This document shows positions 10,825 through 23,717 of a stretch of 64,000 bases of DNA, one piece after another. The DNA lies in NCBI GenBank assembly GCA_000328365.1, contig KB295623.1, positions 719,541 to 783,540 of the forward strand, given 5' to 3'. The position numbers and the translations under genes were made by a program. The DNA comes from Capitella teleta (taxonomy: Eukaryota; Annelida; Polychaeta; Capitellidae). A model generated the notes under the pieces. The model was not told the origin of the DNA. It searched no databases and was given only the letters and a program-made list of their open reading frames with translations. Position 1 is the stretch's first letter. Every line of letters begins with the position of its first letter.

Positions 10825-13800
10825 TTAGAAATTGACAGGCTTTACGTCTCCAGTCAGCATAGGATCTTCTTGCATAGGTTCCATGGGTTTCATCGGTACG
10901 TCAGCTGATTGAGGACACGCGTCCTTCTCTCCCATCAACATGAAGACCGTTTTCTGTGCATTGAAAAAAAGCATGGAGAAAATATTGAAATTTGTCAATA
11001 TCAAGAAGAAGAAAAAATAATATCGGATTTCCGGAAGAGCAAATTTCAATGATCGAATTCTGAGATCCATGCACTAGGTTTTCTCACGTCAATGAAATCT
11101 CCAGGAGCTCTGAGAAAGGCGTCCAGGGTTCCAGCAATGGCCCCAATGACGAAAGGAAGAATTGCTGATATCCAGCCAATGACTTGGTAGCGTGTACTTT
11201 GACTGCTTATGAAGCTATACTCATGCTTGGTCATCATGATGACCTGAAACACAACACCACGGGTTATTCTGCGGAGCATGTCAGATATATTATCGCTCCC
11301 TTCTACAGATTTCTTGTAAATCTACATTATTGCATGCTTGGTTGTACATTTTATCCCCGTATTATTTCCTTTTTTTGAGATGGAGGGGTGGGGGGTATCA
11401 TATTAGCCACAAGAAGAATGATTTATTTTGCCAAATAGAACGATAGCCTGCATAGTTTACAAAAATCTGCATTCATGCTGAGTTCAAAAATAGACCTCTT
11501 GTCAGCGTATATGCGAGATGCACGCTCTACAATTAAGGGCTATGCCCATCTGGTATATCAAGAAAACCCTATCTTTATGATTTAATCTCATTGTACGATG
11601 TTACTCAGTCACTCACACAAACAACCAGTGTAGCCACTCCAGCAAAACTACAGGCGATAACTTTTTCTTCAAAGAAGATTCCGGTCTGGCGAACTGAAAA
11701 AATTGTTGCAGGACAGTTATAATAACACACCAATAGCACACAACAGTAAAAGTAATCCAAGCAATACCCACAGTACGAGATGATCAAACCGATGGTCAAA
11801 ATGACGAAGAAAACTGGGTACAAGCTAAACATGGCTAAATCAAGGCATAATATGAGGTATCTTCCACCCTGTATGGATAAAAAAAAGACTTGTTTCATGC
11901 TTAAAATCATATATCAGACTCTTTGCTTACTTCAAGAATGAAAGGCAGAGAAAAAATGAAAGATGCAAAACACAGAATGGCAGCGACGATGAGACGCGCG
12001 ACGAATTCCGACGCTAGCCAGCGATCAAGAATGCCTTTGTAGAAGCCACTCATCAGACAGTCAAGAATGACGATCATGGGGTAAGCCTGCAAGAGACAAC
12101 AACGCCTATCGACTGAGAAACACAAGATTAAAAACAAACAAACAAACAAACAAAAAACAAAAACAGCGAGAGAGATTCATTTCAAGGATCTATCCTTGCT
12201 CCCTGCGTAATGGCATATCATAATATTCTTATTTGATTTAAACAATGCATAGAAAGCCGAGGCTAACACTGACATTTGTATTTCTCTCACATTCATGGGA
12301 AACAGCAAACTGCTTCTCAGGAAACGTTTATTTCTCATATGAGAAATAGTGGAATTATCAAATTATTTATTTCAATTGTCAGGAATTAAATTCCTGACTA
12401 TGGTCCATTTGGTCAAGCAATGTCCATTGTGTTTGTGATCATACTTTTACGGCATTGATAAATATTTGATAAATTTTTGATAAATATTTGATAAATATTT
12501 GATTACTCGCGCATATCAGGTCACGATCCATAAACGTGGTCAATTATTCAGCTTATGAGTTTTCTCCTATGAGATTAACTTTGCATTTCGATCTATCAAT
12601 AGACATAAGACGTGATGTTGTTATTGTTCACCGTTCCAATGACTACCAAGATGAACACCAGGATATGAAAGGCTTGCAACCAGGAGGCTCCGTTCTCAAC
12701 GATAGCAAACGTCTGTGTCAATGTGACGTATAATGCAGAATCACCTGAAAACAATATCACACTGTCAGATGGATACGATTTGATGCAGTCAATCGACTCT
12801 AAGAAACCATATAGTTGGGATGATGCTGCAACCTTGCTGGAATACATGGGGTCATGCTGCTGCTTACCGGCAAATACAATTTCATTGAAATCCATATTCA
12901 GATGATTCGCCAGACCGGCCATATATGGGGCGATCAGGGTAGTGCCAAGGAGAAGCATGATTGGCACAGGAACCACAAGAGAGAGCCAGGAACTGGAAAT
13001 AACAAGAAGATGGTGCTTGCAATACGCACCTCTCGTGCGACCTACATATGTGAGACGGTGCCTTGACCTGAGAACTTTCCGAAGGAGACGCCGAGACCTC
13101 CAAAGATACTTAGAGCGTGCACGTACCGAACAATACCCATTGGCACGCCCTGCAAAAACATTCAGATATTTCTTGGCTGTTCACTTATCATTATTATTAT
13201 TATTTTAAGATCTCAATGCATTCTAGAGTTACAGGGCGATACATTTAATCCAGTCATCGTCATATTTAACCACAGTATACTATAAAAGATGCATTGCATG
13301 ACATTCAAATTATTCAACAGATAAAGTAGTGAGGGATGTATAAGTGTGTGGGTATATCCTATGGTGGTCAGGATATCTACCTGATGAAGGTTATATGCAC
13401 TCGGGTAGAAGTAATACGCCATGCCAGTGGACGAAACATCCCCGAATGCAGAGAAACCTTTCGCCAACACAGCTAACCAGAGAATTAGGACGACCACGTT
13501 TAGAGCTCCACAGATCTGCAGAATTATTATTGCATTATTTAAAAATAAGTGATGACCCGTAAACTGACCATGCCGTAGATTGCCACACCCCAGCCAATGA
13601 CAAGAAACACACAGAGCCAAAAGACAAAGAGACCAGGCACCAGTGGTTTCACAACTGACCCCATGTATTCCAAACCACTAGAGCTCTGCATGACAAAGTT
13701 TCTGAAAATAATCATGTAAATTACATCAGGACATCTGTGCATGGTAATTCTTTGATAAGTTAATACACAGTTTCAGAACTTACTGGTAGAATTCTTCTGC

Positions 13801-14602
13801 GGGCATTCGGAAAGTTTCGGGCCCCAAGTAAGTGACGTTGGCTGCTATCTCTGAGCCACCATAATTGTAGACCTCGACATGCTCGTCTTGCCCACTCATG
13901 GGATACGAGCAGGATGGAGTGTTCCACCAATTATCACATGAGAACATTTTAGAGACATTCGAATTTTGTTGGGACACCCAATACATGATGCGAACAGAGA
14001 AGGCGGCGAAAGCAGAGAAGTAGATACAAGTGATGTAAATTGACAACAAGAAACCGACAGCAACACCTGTGAATGATCGAAATATTTATTTAAAAGTGAT
14101 TGAATGATATACTGACAACCCTCGTACACCATGATTAACAGTTAGAATTCTTTGACCGTGATAATTATTGCTGATCACAAGCTAATTGGACTCGCTAGCA
14201 TGTTTATTTTTCCATCGTAATGTAGTGTATGTATATACTAGCACGTACCAAAAGAGATTGCTAACATGGAGTGTACAATGTTCTTAACATTTACTTGCCT
14301 TTCAATATTGGGATTTTCTTTCCAAAGAGGGTGACGATATTACATTTTGAAAAACCTCCAAGACGCGTTTGGATGTACAGGAGAGGAGAGATGCACATCC
14401 CGAGGAAGACGAAGACGAACCAGTAGGCTATTCCTAGAGAAAACATAGGAATAATTCAGAGTACTAAAAAGATAATGGAGATATAGAACATACCTCCAGA
14501 CATGTACATGGAGTAAGAGAAGACGCTTAATGCTGAATATCCAGAAAAGAAGAAGGGGACGAAGGTCCATTGGAAGAACTTCCATTCCATTTCTTTAGTC
14601 AT
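10825..14602 (-). CDS. Divergent SLC6-like transporter, copy A (complete, 13 exons)
   Basis: This is a multipass membrane protein of the SLC6 fold. Exons (minus): 14602-14494, 14433-14299, 14066-13784, 13701-13569, 13515-13381, 13149-13046, 12992-12868, 12744-12632, 12086-11931, 11868-11772, 11693-11617, 11243-11088 and 10953-10825. They give 1752 nt, 583 aa, with phases continuous. The family is shown by the EL2 motif CDNWWNTPSC, the TM4-5 stretch ending GMAYYFYP, the TM6-8 succession, AYPMIVILDC and GGRYLILCLDLA before TM10. Missing are the TM1 NVWRFP core (GYSALSVFSYSMYMSGG stands there) and the TM8 LGLDS motif (VIGTAYPM instead), so classical Na+/Cl- coupling is doubtful. Intron 2 starts with GC (AAAG|GCAAGT). 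An acceptor-like AG|GTAACAC 5' of the ATG suggests a 5' UTR intron. It lies head to head with copy B at 17.8 kb. The transported solute, if any, is unknown. Confidence 0.92.
12455..12505. repeat. Short tandem repeat, unit TAAATATTTGA
   Basis: About four imperfect copies of an 11-12 bp AT-rich unit lie in intron 8 of SLC6-like copy A. The repeat is absent at the matching place in copy B and lies just outside the shared, near-identical part of this intron. Confidence 0.7.
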
Positions 14603-17600
14603 CTTTATGTCTTAGGCGTGTTACCTACACGTAATATTAAACGATGAAAAATTTAACAATGAAACAATGAACTGATGTAATAATATATACATTTATTCGT
14701 GAGTCAGTGAGTCACAATGATAATTATAATAACAAAAATAAAATAAAATAAAACAAGAACGGAAAAAGGCAGAAAACAAAGGAAAGGAGAAATAAGCACC
14801 ACAATTAGGGTCAACCAGTGCACAGTTGTAACATAAATAGACGAATAAACGATGAACATTGCATATCCTGCTCGAAGAGTACAAGTCTTTTCACAAATCA
14901 CAATGCACCAATGTGTTAAACTCTGGATGCAAAAAAGAACGAAGTCGTATATTAAACTGAGTCTATTGGCAAAAAATATTGCTATAATAAGTAAGTAAGT
15001 TAAGCAGAAAACAAATGTACGATAGAAAACACAATGTACGTATAATTCATATCATATAATTCATATAATTATGGCGGCAACCAAAATACCAGCAGAAGTA
15101 GGACTATGGGGAGAGCCTAAAGCACGTAAGCAATATCGCAAAGGGCCACAACAACCGATCGGGATTTTAGATTTACTGCTGAACTCTTTTCATATCACCA
15201 GCGTCCTACTTTATGACATTTGGTGCACATTTACTCCGCCATTTTGCAAAGCAAAGCAAAGCAAAGCAAAGCAAAGCAAAGCAAAGCAAAGCAAAGCAAA
15301 GCAAAGCAAAGCAAAGCAAAGCAAAGCAAAGCAAAGCAAAGCAAAGCAAAGCAAAGCAAAGCAAAGCAAAGCAAAGCAAAGCAAAGCAAAGCAAAGCAAA
15401 GCAAAGCAAAGCAAAGCAAAGCAAAGCAAAGCAAAGCAAAGCAAAGCAAAGCAAAGCAAAGCATACCATAGCATAATATAACATAGCATAGCATAGCATA
15501 GCGTAGCATAGCATAGACGTTAGTCTGTCAATATATATATAGTGTGACATATATATTAACAGCCACTACGGCCCTTTGCTGGAATGCTCATTTATATCAA
15601 AAGAGGGCGGATGGACGAGGATTGATGCATCGATAAAAACAATTCGGAGTGTTGCTATAATTAGCTTTCAAACTAGTTCCTCAAGCAGCAGCAGTAGTTT
15701 TGTGTACAGAATTCCACTACTGCATGGGAGCTACAAGTTGCACCTACGTGCACTTGACCTACAAGAGTACAGGTCATGACCATGAACTTAATGTTGATGT
15801 TGATGCAATATGGACATGAACTGCCAAAAAAAAAAAAAAAAAAAAAAAAAAAAGAAGTTAAGAATGAGATAGAGCAGAGAAGGAGGAGAGAAAATTCAAG
15901 AAGAATCAAGCTGCATCAAGTATTCATGAGGTTTCACCTAAGCTGCATTATAATTATTCATGAGGTTTTACTTTAGCTGGTGCCTAATTAGTTAAAAGAG
16001 GAATATAGCGAATATTTTCTGTGAGCTAGAAAGATTCAAATTATAGGACACATATTAATTACTTTGCTGACACTTGAGAGTGTTAAAAAGAAATATAATT
16101 AAGAGATAGAGATTAAAAATCGAATAAATAATAGAAGATGACGACTAAACAATTCTAATTTGAAAGACTAAACATTATATTAAACAAAGTGAATAAGTAG
16201 TATTTAACTAAAATCTTGTCACGCGAAGCCTGTGTATGCATGCATATGTAAACGAAACATCGAAAATGCCTGACTTCAATGCTCATTACAAACACGAAGA
16301 AAGCTGACTGACCTAGTTGTATTCTTCCCTTGGAATGAAAATGAAACCACGCTATGCGAGTGTTTACAATGTTTTACTGGTGAAGTGCAATAAGTGATCT
16401 GAGGCATGCAGTGCTGCAACCCATTCGCGTATTATGCGCATGCCTGCTCCGGATTATACTAGCTGGTAGCACGCACGCATGCGCAAGTGGGCCTCTCATA
16501 ATATGTTTTAAATATAAGTTACTTTCCAAAAGCCAGCATGCAAGTTGGCCTTCAGCGAAAAACAACCGATGGAAGTCAACAAAACAGGAATGCACTAGAT
16601 CATGATATTTGCCCTATTAACTATCACATTATCAATGCATATTTATCTGTGACATCTTTGATTAAATATCAGTGTCATGCCAGGTATTGCACTCTAATTA
16701 ACCTGGGGGGGTTATGCAAAAACCGATGTGCGATGTGAATGAGTAAATTATATGTATGCGTAACAGATCCGTATCCGAGTTGTTTTTGTCGATTTATGAC
16801 GAGCAAGCTCGAACTTCGTCCACCTGCCATCGTCTGCTGCGAATATCGTGTAACATTTTATGTGATATTATTATACAAAACGAGATGGCAGAGCAAATGC
16901 GCTCCACGATGTCTGAATTTGTCAATCATAATCAACAGATTCAAATTTTAACTGCCACAATATTATACCCAAATTTCAATACGATATAAGTGATAAAGTG
17001 AGTTCAGATCGACAACATTCAAATTGTATGAAATAGGAGAGTAATAACAGATAATGGTTTAATAAGACCATAAGCAATCTGCCATGCAGCCAAATTGCAC
17101 ACAAATACTTTATGTATGTAAACTCCATAGAGGCTTACCCGTTAATGGCGAGAGTGATCATGTGCTTGTCACTGGCCACATCGAGAAGCTCAATATGCGA
17201 TGTATGCTTGCTTATTTAAATAATCGCTGATAGAATATTTATTTCTGGGCAACATATTTAGCAGTGCTCATACTACCAGTGACGTTCGGTGCGTAGGAAT
17301 AGTGTTTGTTCTCCATCCGGGCTATTTATGCGGTAACCTTGACATTTCAAAGCTTGTTCACAAAACTGTTAAGGATTGAGCCATTTGGAGGATATTATAT
17401 TATCTAAGAATCAGTTGAAATACGCAAAATATTCTACTTTTGAAGTTTGTATAGATTGAGCATGCAATGAAAACCACTTTATCCCAATTACATGCATATA
17501 ATGTAATATTAGTATCTGTAAAATATTACACAGCATAAAATATTGCACGTTGGAACGAAAATCATATGTTTTAAACTGTTTCCATACTTCTGCTAGTACC

Positions 17601-17810
17601 ATAGTGGCTGCAAATGCCATAAATATGAAGTGTAAATTGTGTTGTCCATCGTACATTTCGTTAAATGCCTTTCTTATTTACCCAGTTTGATGTTCGGCTG
17701 ACCTGGCCTTTTCACCCAGAGTGTGACTTACTATTTCGTGCATTGTGAAACAACTTGTATTCTTCTTTGCAATGTTCGTCGTTTACAGGTAACACACCTA
17801 AGGAATAAAG
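14603..17810. other. Spacer between the head-to-head SLC6-like genes
   Basis: This 3.2-kb stretch must contain the promoters and probably 5' UTR exons of both SLC6-like genes. The 25 bp before each ATG are similar (GGTAACAC, then CCTAAG, then ATAAAG). The rest shows no arm-to-arm identity that could be spotted by eye. It contains the GCAAA satellite, an A30 tract at 15825-15853 and a repeated TTCATGAGGTTT motif at 15923 and 15958. No protein-coding gene was recognised. Confidence 0.55.
15246..15515. repeat. Pentanucleotide satellite (GCAAA)~43 followed by (ATAGC)n
   Basis: About 43 nearly perfect GCAAA units (15246-15462) run directly into a degenerate ATAGC-like array to about 15515. Because the unit is five bases, no frame of the array contains a stop, so long repetitive open frames appear in several frames; these are artefacts. 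The array sits in the spacer of the inverted SLC6-like pair. Confidence 0.97.
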
Positions 17811-20800
17811 ATGACTAAAGAAGCCCCCGCCGACTGCAAGTTCTTCCAATGGACCTTCGTCCCCTTCTTCTTTACTGGATATGCAGCATTGAGTGTTCTG
17901 CATTACCCCATGTATCTGTTTGGAGGTAGGCCCTCTGTTCCAAATCTCGGTAGTCTGTTATGTAGTCTGAATTATTCCTATGTTTTCTCTAGGAATAGCC
18001 TACTGGTTCGTCTTCGTCTTCCTCGGGATGTGCATCTCTCCTCTCCTGTACATCCAAACGCGTCTTGGAGGTTTTACAAAATGTAATATCGTCACCCTCT
18101 TTGGAAAGAAAATCCCAATATTGAAAGGCAAGTAAATGTTTAGAACACATGATGTACACTCCATGTTAGCAAATCTAGCTATTGCCTGTGGTCAGCAATA
18201 ATTAGAGATCTCATAGTCATTAATGGTGTACATGTGTGGTCAGTATATCATTCAATCACCTTGAAATATTTCCTTCACAGGTGTTGCTGTGGGTTTCTTG
18301 TTGACAATTTTCATCTCCTGCATCTATTATGCTTCTCACGCAGCCTATTCTGTACGAGTCATGTATTGGCTGTCACAACAGAATTCGAATGTCTCAAATA
18401 TTTTCTCATGCAATAATTGGTGGAACACCCAATCTTGCTCGACCCGCACGAGTGGGCCAGAGTATGGCGAAGGCTACAATTACAGTGGCTCAGAGATGGC
18501 AGGCACCTATTCTTACTCGGAACCTGAACTTTCCCGAAACCCGGCGGAGGAATTTTACCAGTAAGTTGTGAAACTGTGGAGTTACCCATAGACAAATTTA
18601 ACGAATCAGGGTGTACCATGCATAAATGCCTTGATGCAATTCACATATTTTCAGAAACTTTGTCATGCAAAGCTCTAGTGGTTTGGAAAACATGGGGTCA
18701 GTTGTGAAACCACTGGTGCCTGGTCTCTTTGCCTTTTGGCTCTGTGTGTTTCTTGTCATTGGCTGGGGTGTGGCAATATACGGCATGGTCAGTTTACGGG
18801 TCATCACTTATTTTTAAATAATGCAATAATAATTCTGCAGATCAGTGGAGCTCTAAACGTGGTCGTCCTAATTCTCTGGTTAGCTGTGTTGGCGAAAGGT
18901 TTCTCTGCATTCGGGGATGTTTCGTCCACTGGCATGGCGTATTACTTCTACCCTAACATAAGTGCACATAACTTTTTTGCGGTAGGTATTTCGGTCCACA
19001 CAAAACCTCACCCTCATTATGTTTCTGTTAAATCATTTGAATGCTAAGCAATGCACTTGTAAGCACAGTATCCTGTGGTTAAATAACTATGTCGATCCAT
19101 GTTTAGCCTTGTACATTTAGAATGTATTAAAATCATAGAGTTGCAATAATCAGGTAAACCGGAGAGCCCTAAGACAACAATTCTTTGCAGGCCGTTCGAA
19201 ATGGTATTGTTCGGTACGTGCACATTCTAAGTATCTTTGGAGGTCTTGGCGTCTCCTTCGGAAAGTTCTCAGGTCAAGGCACCGTCTCACATATGTAGGT
19301 CGCACGAGAGGTGCGTATTGCAAGCACCATCTTCTTGTTATTTCCAGTTCCTGGCTCTCTCTTGTGGTTCCTGTGCCAATCATGCTTCTCCTTGGCACTA
19401 CCCTGATTGCCCCATATGTGGCCGGTCTGGCTAATCATCTGAATATGGATTTCGATGAAGTAGCCCTTGAAGGTAAGTTTACGGCGGCATCTTCACAATT
19501 ATGTGGTTTCTAAGAGGCTATTGATTTCACCAAACCATCAGCTTTCTCATCCACTTGAAAGTGTTAAGATTATTTTCAGGTCCATCTGCACTGTTCATCT
19601 TGTTCACCCAGGCGTTGGCTATCGTTGAAAATGGAGCCTCCTGGTTGCAAATCTTCCACATCATGGCGTTCATTCTGATGGTCATTGGAACGGTCAGCAT
19701 CAATATTCAAAATTGATCTCACAGAAAAAAAAACAAAAAAAACAAAAAAAAACCAAAAAACAAACCAAAAAAAAAAACAAACAAAAAAAACACCTACGGG
19801 GTTATTGGATCATATTTATGATGTATTTTATGATTTCGTGATGTGACATACGATGTTTTACCGTCGTGAAATATGTTCACTGATATATTCCCTACAATGG
19901 ACATTAATTATTGACAAACAAAACTATTATTCGAGCTCCGTGTTGTATTAAAGACAGAACTACCAAATATATCCATCGATGATAATTGTTTTCAATACCA
20001 TTGTTTCCCATGAATGTGAGAGAAATACAAATGTCAGTGTTAGCCTCGGCTTTCTATGCATTGTTTAAATCAAATAAGAATATTATGATATGCCATTACG
20101 CAGGGAGCAAGGATAGATCCTTGAAATGAATCTCTCTCGCTGTTTTTTTTTTTTTTTAATCTTGTGTTTCTCAGTCGATAGGCGTTGTTGTCTCTCTTGC
20201 AGGCTTACCCCATGATCGTCATTCTTGACTGTCTGATGAGTGGCTTCTACAAAGGCATTCTTGATCGCTGGCTAGCGTCGGAATTCGTCGCGCGTCTCAT
20301 CGTCGCTGCCATTCTGTGTTTTGCATCTTTCATTTTTTCTCTGCCTTTCATTCTTGAAGTAAGCAAAGAGTCTGATATATGATTTTAAGCATGAAACAAG
20401 TCTTTTTTTTATCCATACAGGGTGGAAGATACCTCATATTATGCCTTGATTTAGCCATGTTTAGCTTGTACCCAGTTTTCTTCGTCATTTTGACCATCGG
20501 TTTGATCATCTCGTACTGTGGGTATTGCTTGGATTACTTTTACTGTTATGTGCTATTGGTGTGTTATTATAATTGTTCTGCAACAATTTTTCAGTTCGCC
20601 AGACCGGAATATTCTTTGAAGAAAAAGTCATCGCCTGTAGTTTTGCTGGAGTGGCTACACTGGTTGTTTGTGTGAGTGACATCATGCAAATGAGCTACAC
20701 CATAAACATGGACCTGGCTTGATGTACCAGATAGCCCATAAAAGTGTCCAATTTTTATTGATTAGAAAAATACGTCGTATCGTGTACACATAGCAGATGA

Positions 20801-21401
20801 CGAAAAATAATCAGTATGATCCCCTCTCAACCACCCCTCACAGAAAAAAAAAAAAAAAAAAAAAAACCCCGAAAATCACAAAGTACAATGTTATTGTCAT
20901 GGAGGAAAATTATGGGAAAACTGTAATAGAAGACCAAACCTCGACATGTATTCAAATTTTAATTCAAGGTATGATGTTTCAGGTATACATGATGATCTAT
21001 CATCAATTTGATTTCATGAGTAGTCAAAGTACACGCTACCAAGTCATTGGCTGGATATCAGCAATTCTTCCTTTCGTCATTGGGGCCATTGCTGGAACCC
21101 TGGACGCCTTTCTCAGAGCTCCTGGAGATTTCATTGACGTGAGAAAACCTAGTGCATGGATCTCAGAATTCGATCATTGAAATTTGCTCTTCCGGAAATC
21201 CGATATTATTTTTTCTTCTTCTTTATATTGACAAATTTCAATATTTTCTCCATGCTTTTTTTCAATGCACAGAAAACGGTCTTCATGTTGATGGGAGAGA
21301 AGGACGCGTGTCCTCAATCAGCTGACGTACCGATGAAACCCATGGAACCTATGCAAGAAGATCCTATGCTGACTGGAGACGTTAAGCCTGTCAATTTATA
21401 G
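17811..21401 (+). CDS. Divergent SLC6-like transporter, copy B (complete, 13 exons)
   Basis: This is the head-to-head partner of copy A with the same 13-exon structure: 17811-17925, 17993-18127, 18281-18560, 18655-18787, 18841-18981, 19191-19294, 19348-19472, 19580-19692, 20203-20358, 20421-20517, 20595-20671, 20983-21138 and 21273-21401. They give 1761 nt, 586 aa, with all phases continuous and no disabling change. EL2 reads CNNWWNTQSC. As in copy A, the TM1 NVWRFP-type core and the TM8 LGLDS motif are absent, and intron 2 is a GC-AG intron. Exons 1, 3, 5 and 6 differ from copy A in sequence or by one or two codons, while exons 9-11, 13 and introns 4, 9, 10 and 12 are almost identical to it. 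Both copies look maintained. The role is inferred only from the fold: a membrane transporter or transporter-like protein. Confidence 0.92.
19725..19790. repeat. A-rich low-complexity tract in intron 8
   Basis: Interrupted A runs (AAAAC-type) lie in intron 8 of SLC6-like copy B. A further poly-A tract at 20845-20866 lies in intron 11. Confidence 0.8.
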
Positions 21402-23179
21402 TCAGTCCGGATTACGATATCCGTGCGTTACCTAACATAGCAGAAACTAAATGGCAGTAAAATTAACTTTTTTCTTTCTCAATATTTTTCTTCTTCTATT
21501 TTTCTTTATACAATTATATATTTGTGTTTCACTTCCTTCCTTATGCATGAACATTGAAAAATAACTATCTTTGCGTACTATAATTGTATATGTTTTTAAC
21601 AATGATTTTGTTATTCTATAGTATAATCTGAGCGCATTTCTCGAATGTATATATGTCGTATCTCTTATTATAGGATCCCTAGTACATGTACATTACTAGT
21701 AGTAACACATAGTGAATCCATTTATAACGTGCCTATCGAGTACACAAAGCAGCATATCTCGAAAAAGTGAAACAAATGGTTAGAAACCAGAACGAACAAG
21801 GAAAGGAATGTAGACATGATACGAGACGAAGCTGTTTTAGCTTCTTCGTTTCCTTTATAGGAACGCAAAGCCTGTGTTGTACAGAGGTTTCTGTACTGGC
21901 ACCATGGTTGGTGGATGGAACCATGAAACCGCACCATTACAATTGTCCTTAACCCACGTGTTCACCCACAGACATATTTGTCCGTTATGAATTATGTACG
22001 TTATGATTAGAGGGTCCACCTCACAATCTGTGTGAGGCTGTATCATCGATGCTATCTATAGTTGATTTCTCAGGTACAATGAAAGACGCCTTCACTGCCT
22101 ATTCATCAGTGACGAAATATCATGGCAAAGAACACACATTATCGTCTTCCAAAGCGGATAATTCAGTGTTGATTCTCTCAGATACATCTATTGGCATGAA
22201 CCATCTCTAGCTTTCATGAGTCCATCTAATCATATATTATTGATATACATGTACAAACATATAATTTCTTTCAGTGCATTGCGTTCTTGATTTAGTTTTT
22301 CGTGTACTTAGAACAAAAATCCCTATTTCTACTTGACCTTGACAATACGTCTGAAGCATTTGAGTCTGATTGTCGCTCGGGGTTGCTTCGATGCTGCTGC
22401 ATCCATTTTTGGCTTCGTAGAAACCTTAGCAAAACATTGCGGACAAGTTTCTTATCAGGTTTTAAGATTATGTTTTACATGCATTTCACAAAAGACTCGC
22501 TTTAAAGAAAGGGCATCGCCCTGTTCGTCCTCAGAGTAGAGCAGACGAATCAAATTCATTATTGCGGCTTCGTGGTTGAAAAAAAAAAAAAATAATAATA
22601 ATAATAATTAAATAAAATAAATATAATAATTAAAAAAAAAAAAATAATTAAAAAAAAATTAAAAATATAATAATTAAATAAATATTTTACTCAGCCTATG
22701 TGCGTGTGTGTCTTTTTATGTTATTTATGTTATTTATGTTATTTATGTTATTCTGTCTTACATATATCTACACTCCAATATCGATAGTCTTTAATTTGCC
22801 GTCATTCAATTCATTTATATTCCTAGTTCGTTCTAACTTTGAATTACCTCAACCAGTTATTCACAATGACAATTACATGGGTCACTATAAACCCATGTTA
22901 CTCTATGGCTGGGTTGTGATCGGTAAAAATGACTGCATCGTTAATGAACCTGAGCCAGCGGCGAGGTCAGGTAAGTCAGGTGTGTTGTGCCGCGACAGCA
23001 CAACCCTTCTATGGTTATTTGCTTTATTAAGCACTCCAAGCGTCTAAAAGGCATATAATTGCTAGTGCTACTACTCTGAAAGAATGCTTTTAGTACTTAC
23101 AATACTAATAGCCTTCATTTTTTATTTATTTGTGTCCTGGGGATAGATGAAATATATGAATATATATACATAGTCTCTC

Positions 23180-23220
<41 letters not shown>

Positions 23221-23717
23221 AGAGAGAGAGAGAGAGAGAGAGAGGAAAGCGTTCGACAACAAACCATGCAATTCTGGCTCTTGTTTTCCAAACCAAAAAT
23301 CCCCCTATCCGAAAATAAGTATTCCACAAAATCACGTTTTTTCGGATTTCCAGGTGTGACTGTGCGTATACCATGACACTACAAGATAAAGAAAAAGCAA
23401 GAAAGAAACCCCCAAAAAAAAAACCACAAGAAAAAAACAAAAACAAAAACAAAAACTGCAAAGATAAAAATATTTGAGCCATCGGTTTGATTGCCAGTTG
23501 CCTGGGACAATCGGACACGGTTGCTATGCAGACCTCCACGGATTTTCATTCAACAGTTAGAATCCTTTATCGCACCGCTGGTAGAGCACTGCATATTTTT
23601 GTATCATATAGTTCATATCTCTAATGTTGACCTACTTCCTTTACTTCAATTGGCCAATGCGTACACAGATTTGAAATAACATTTCTATGTCAAGATGAAA
23701 CAAACACCATTTTATTT
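21402..23717. other. Intergenic spacer with low-complexity tracts
   Basis: Spacer between the convergent 3' ends of SLC6-like copy B and the AprA-like gene. It contains an AAT/TAA-rich stretch at 22579-22682, a (TTATG)n patch at 22719-22750, and a poly-T run joined to (GA)n at about 23187-23245. No gene was recognised. Confidence 0.55.
23187..23245. repeat. Poly-T / (GA)n low-complexity tract
   Basis: A run of about 31 T directly adjoins about 13 GA dinucleotides. Slippage or assembly error is likely here. Confidence 0.9.

Noticed and set aside
15206-15550. Several overlapping long open frames of Lys-Gln-Ser-Lys-Ala or Leu-Leu-Cys-Phe-Ala repeats on both strands
   Set aside because: They come from the five-base GCAAA satellite, which has no stops in many frames. 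There is no start context, splice signal or flanking coding sequence.
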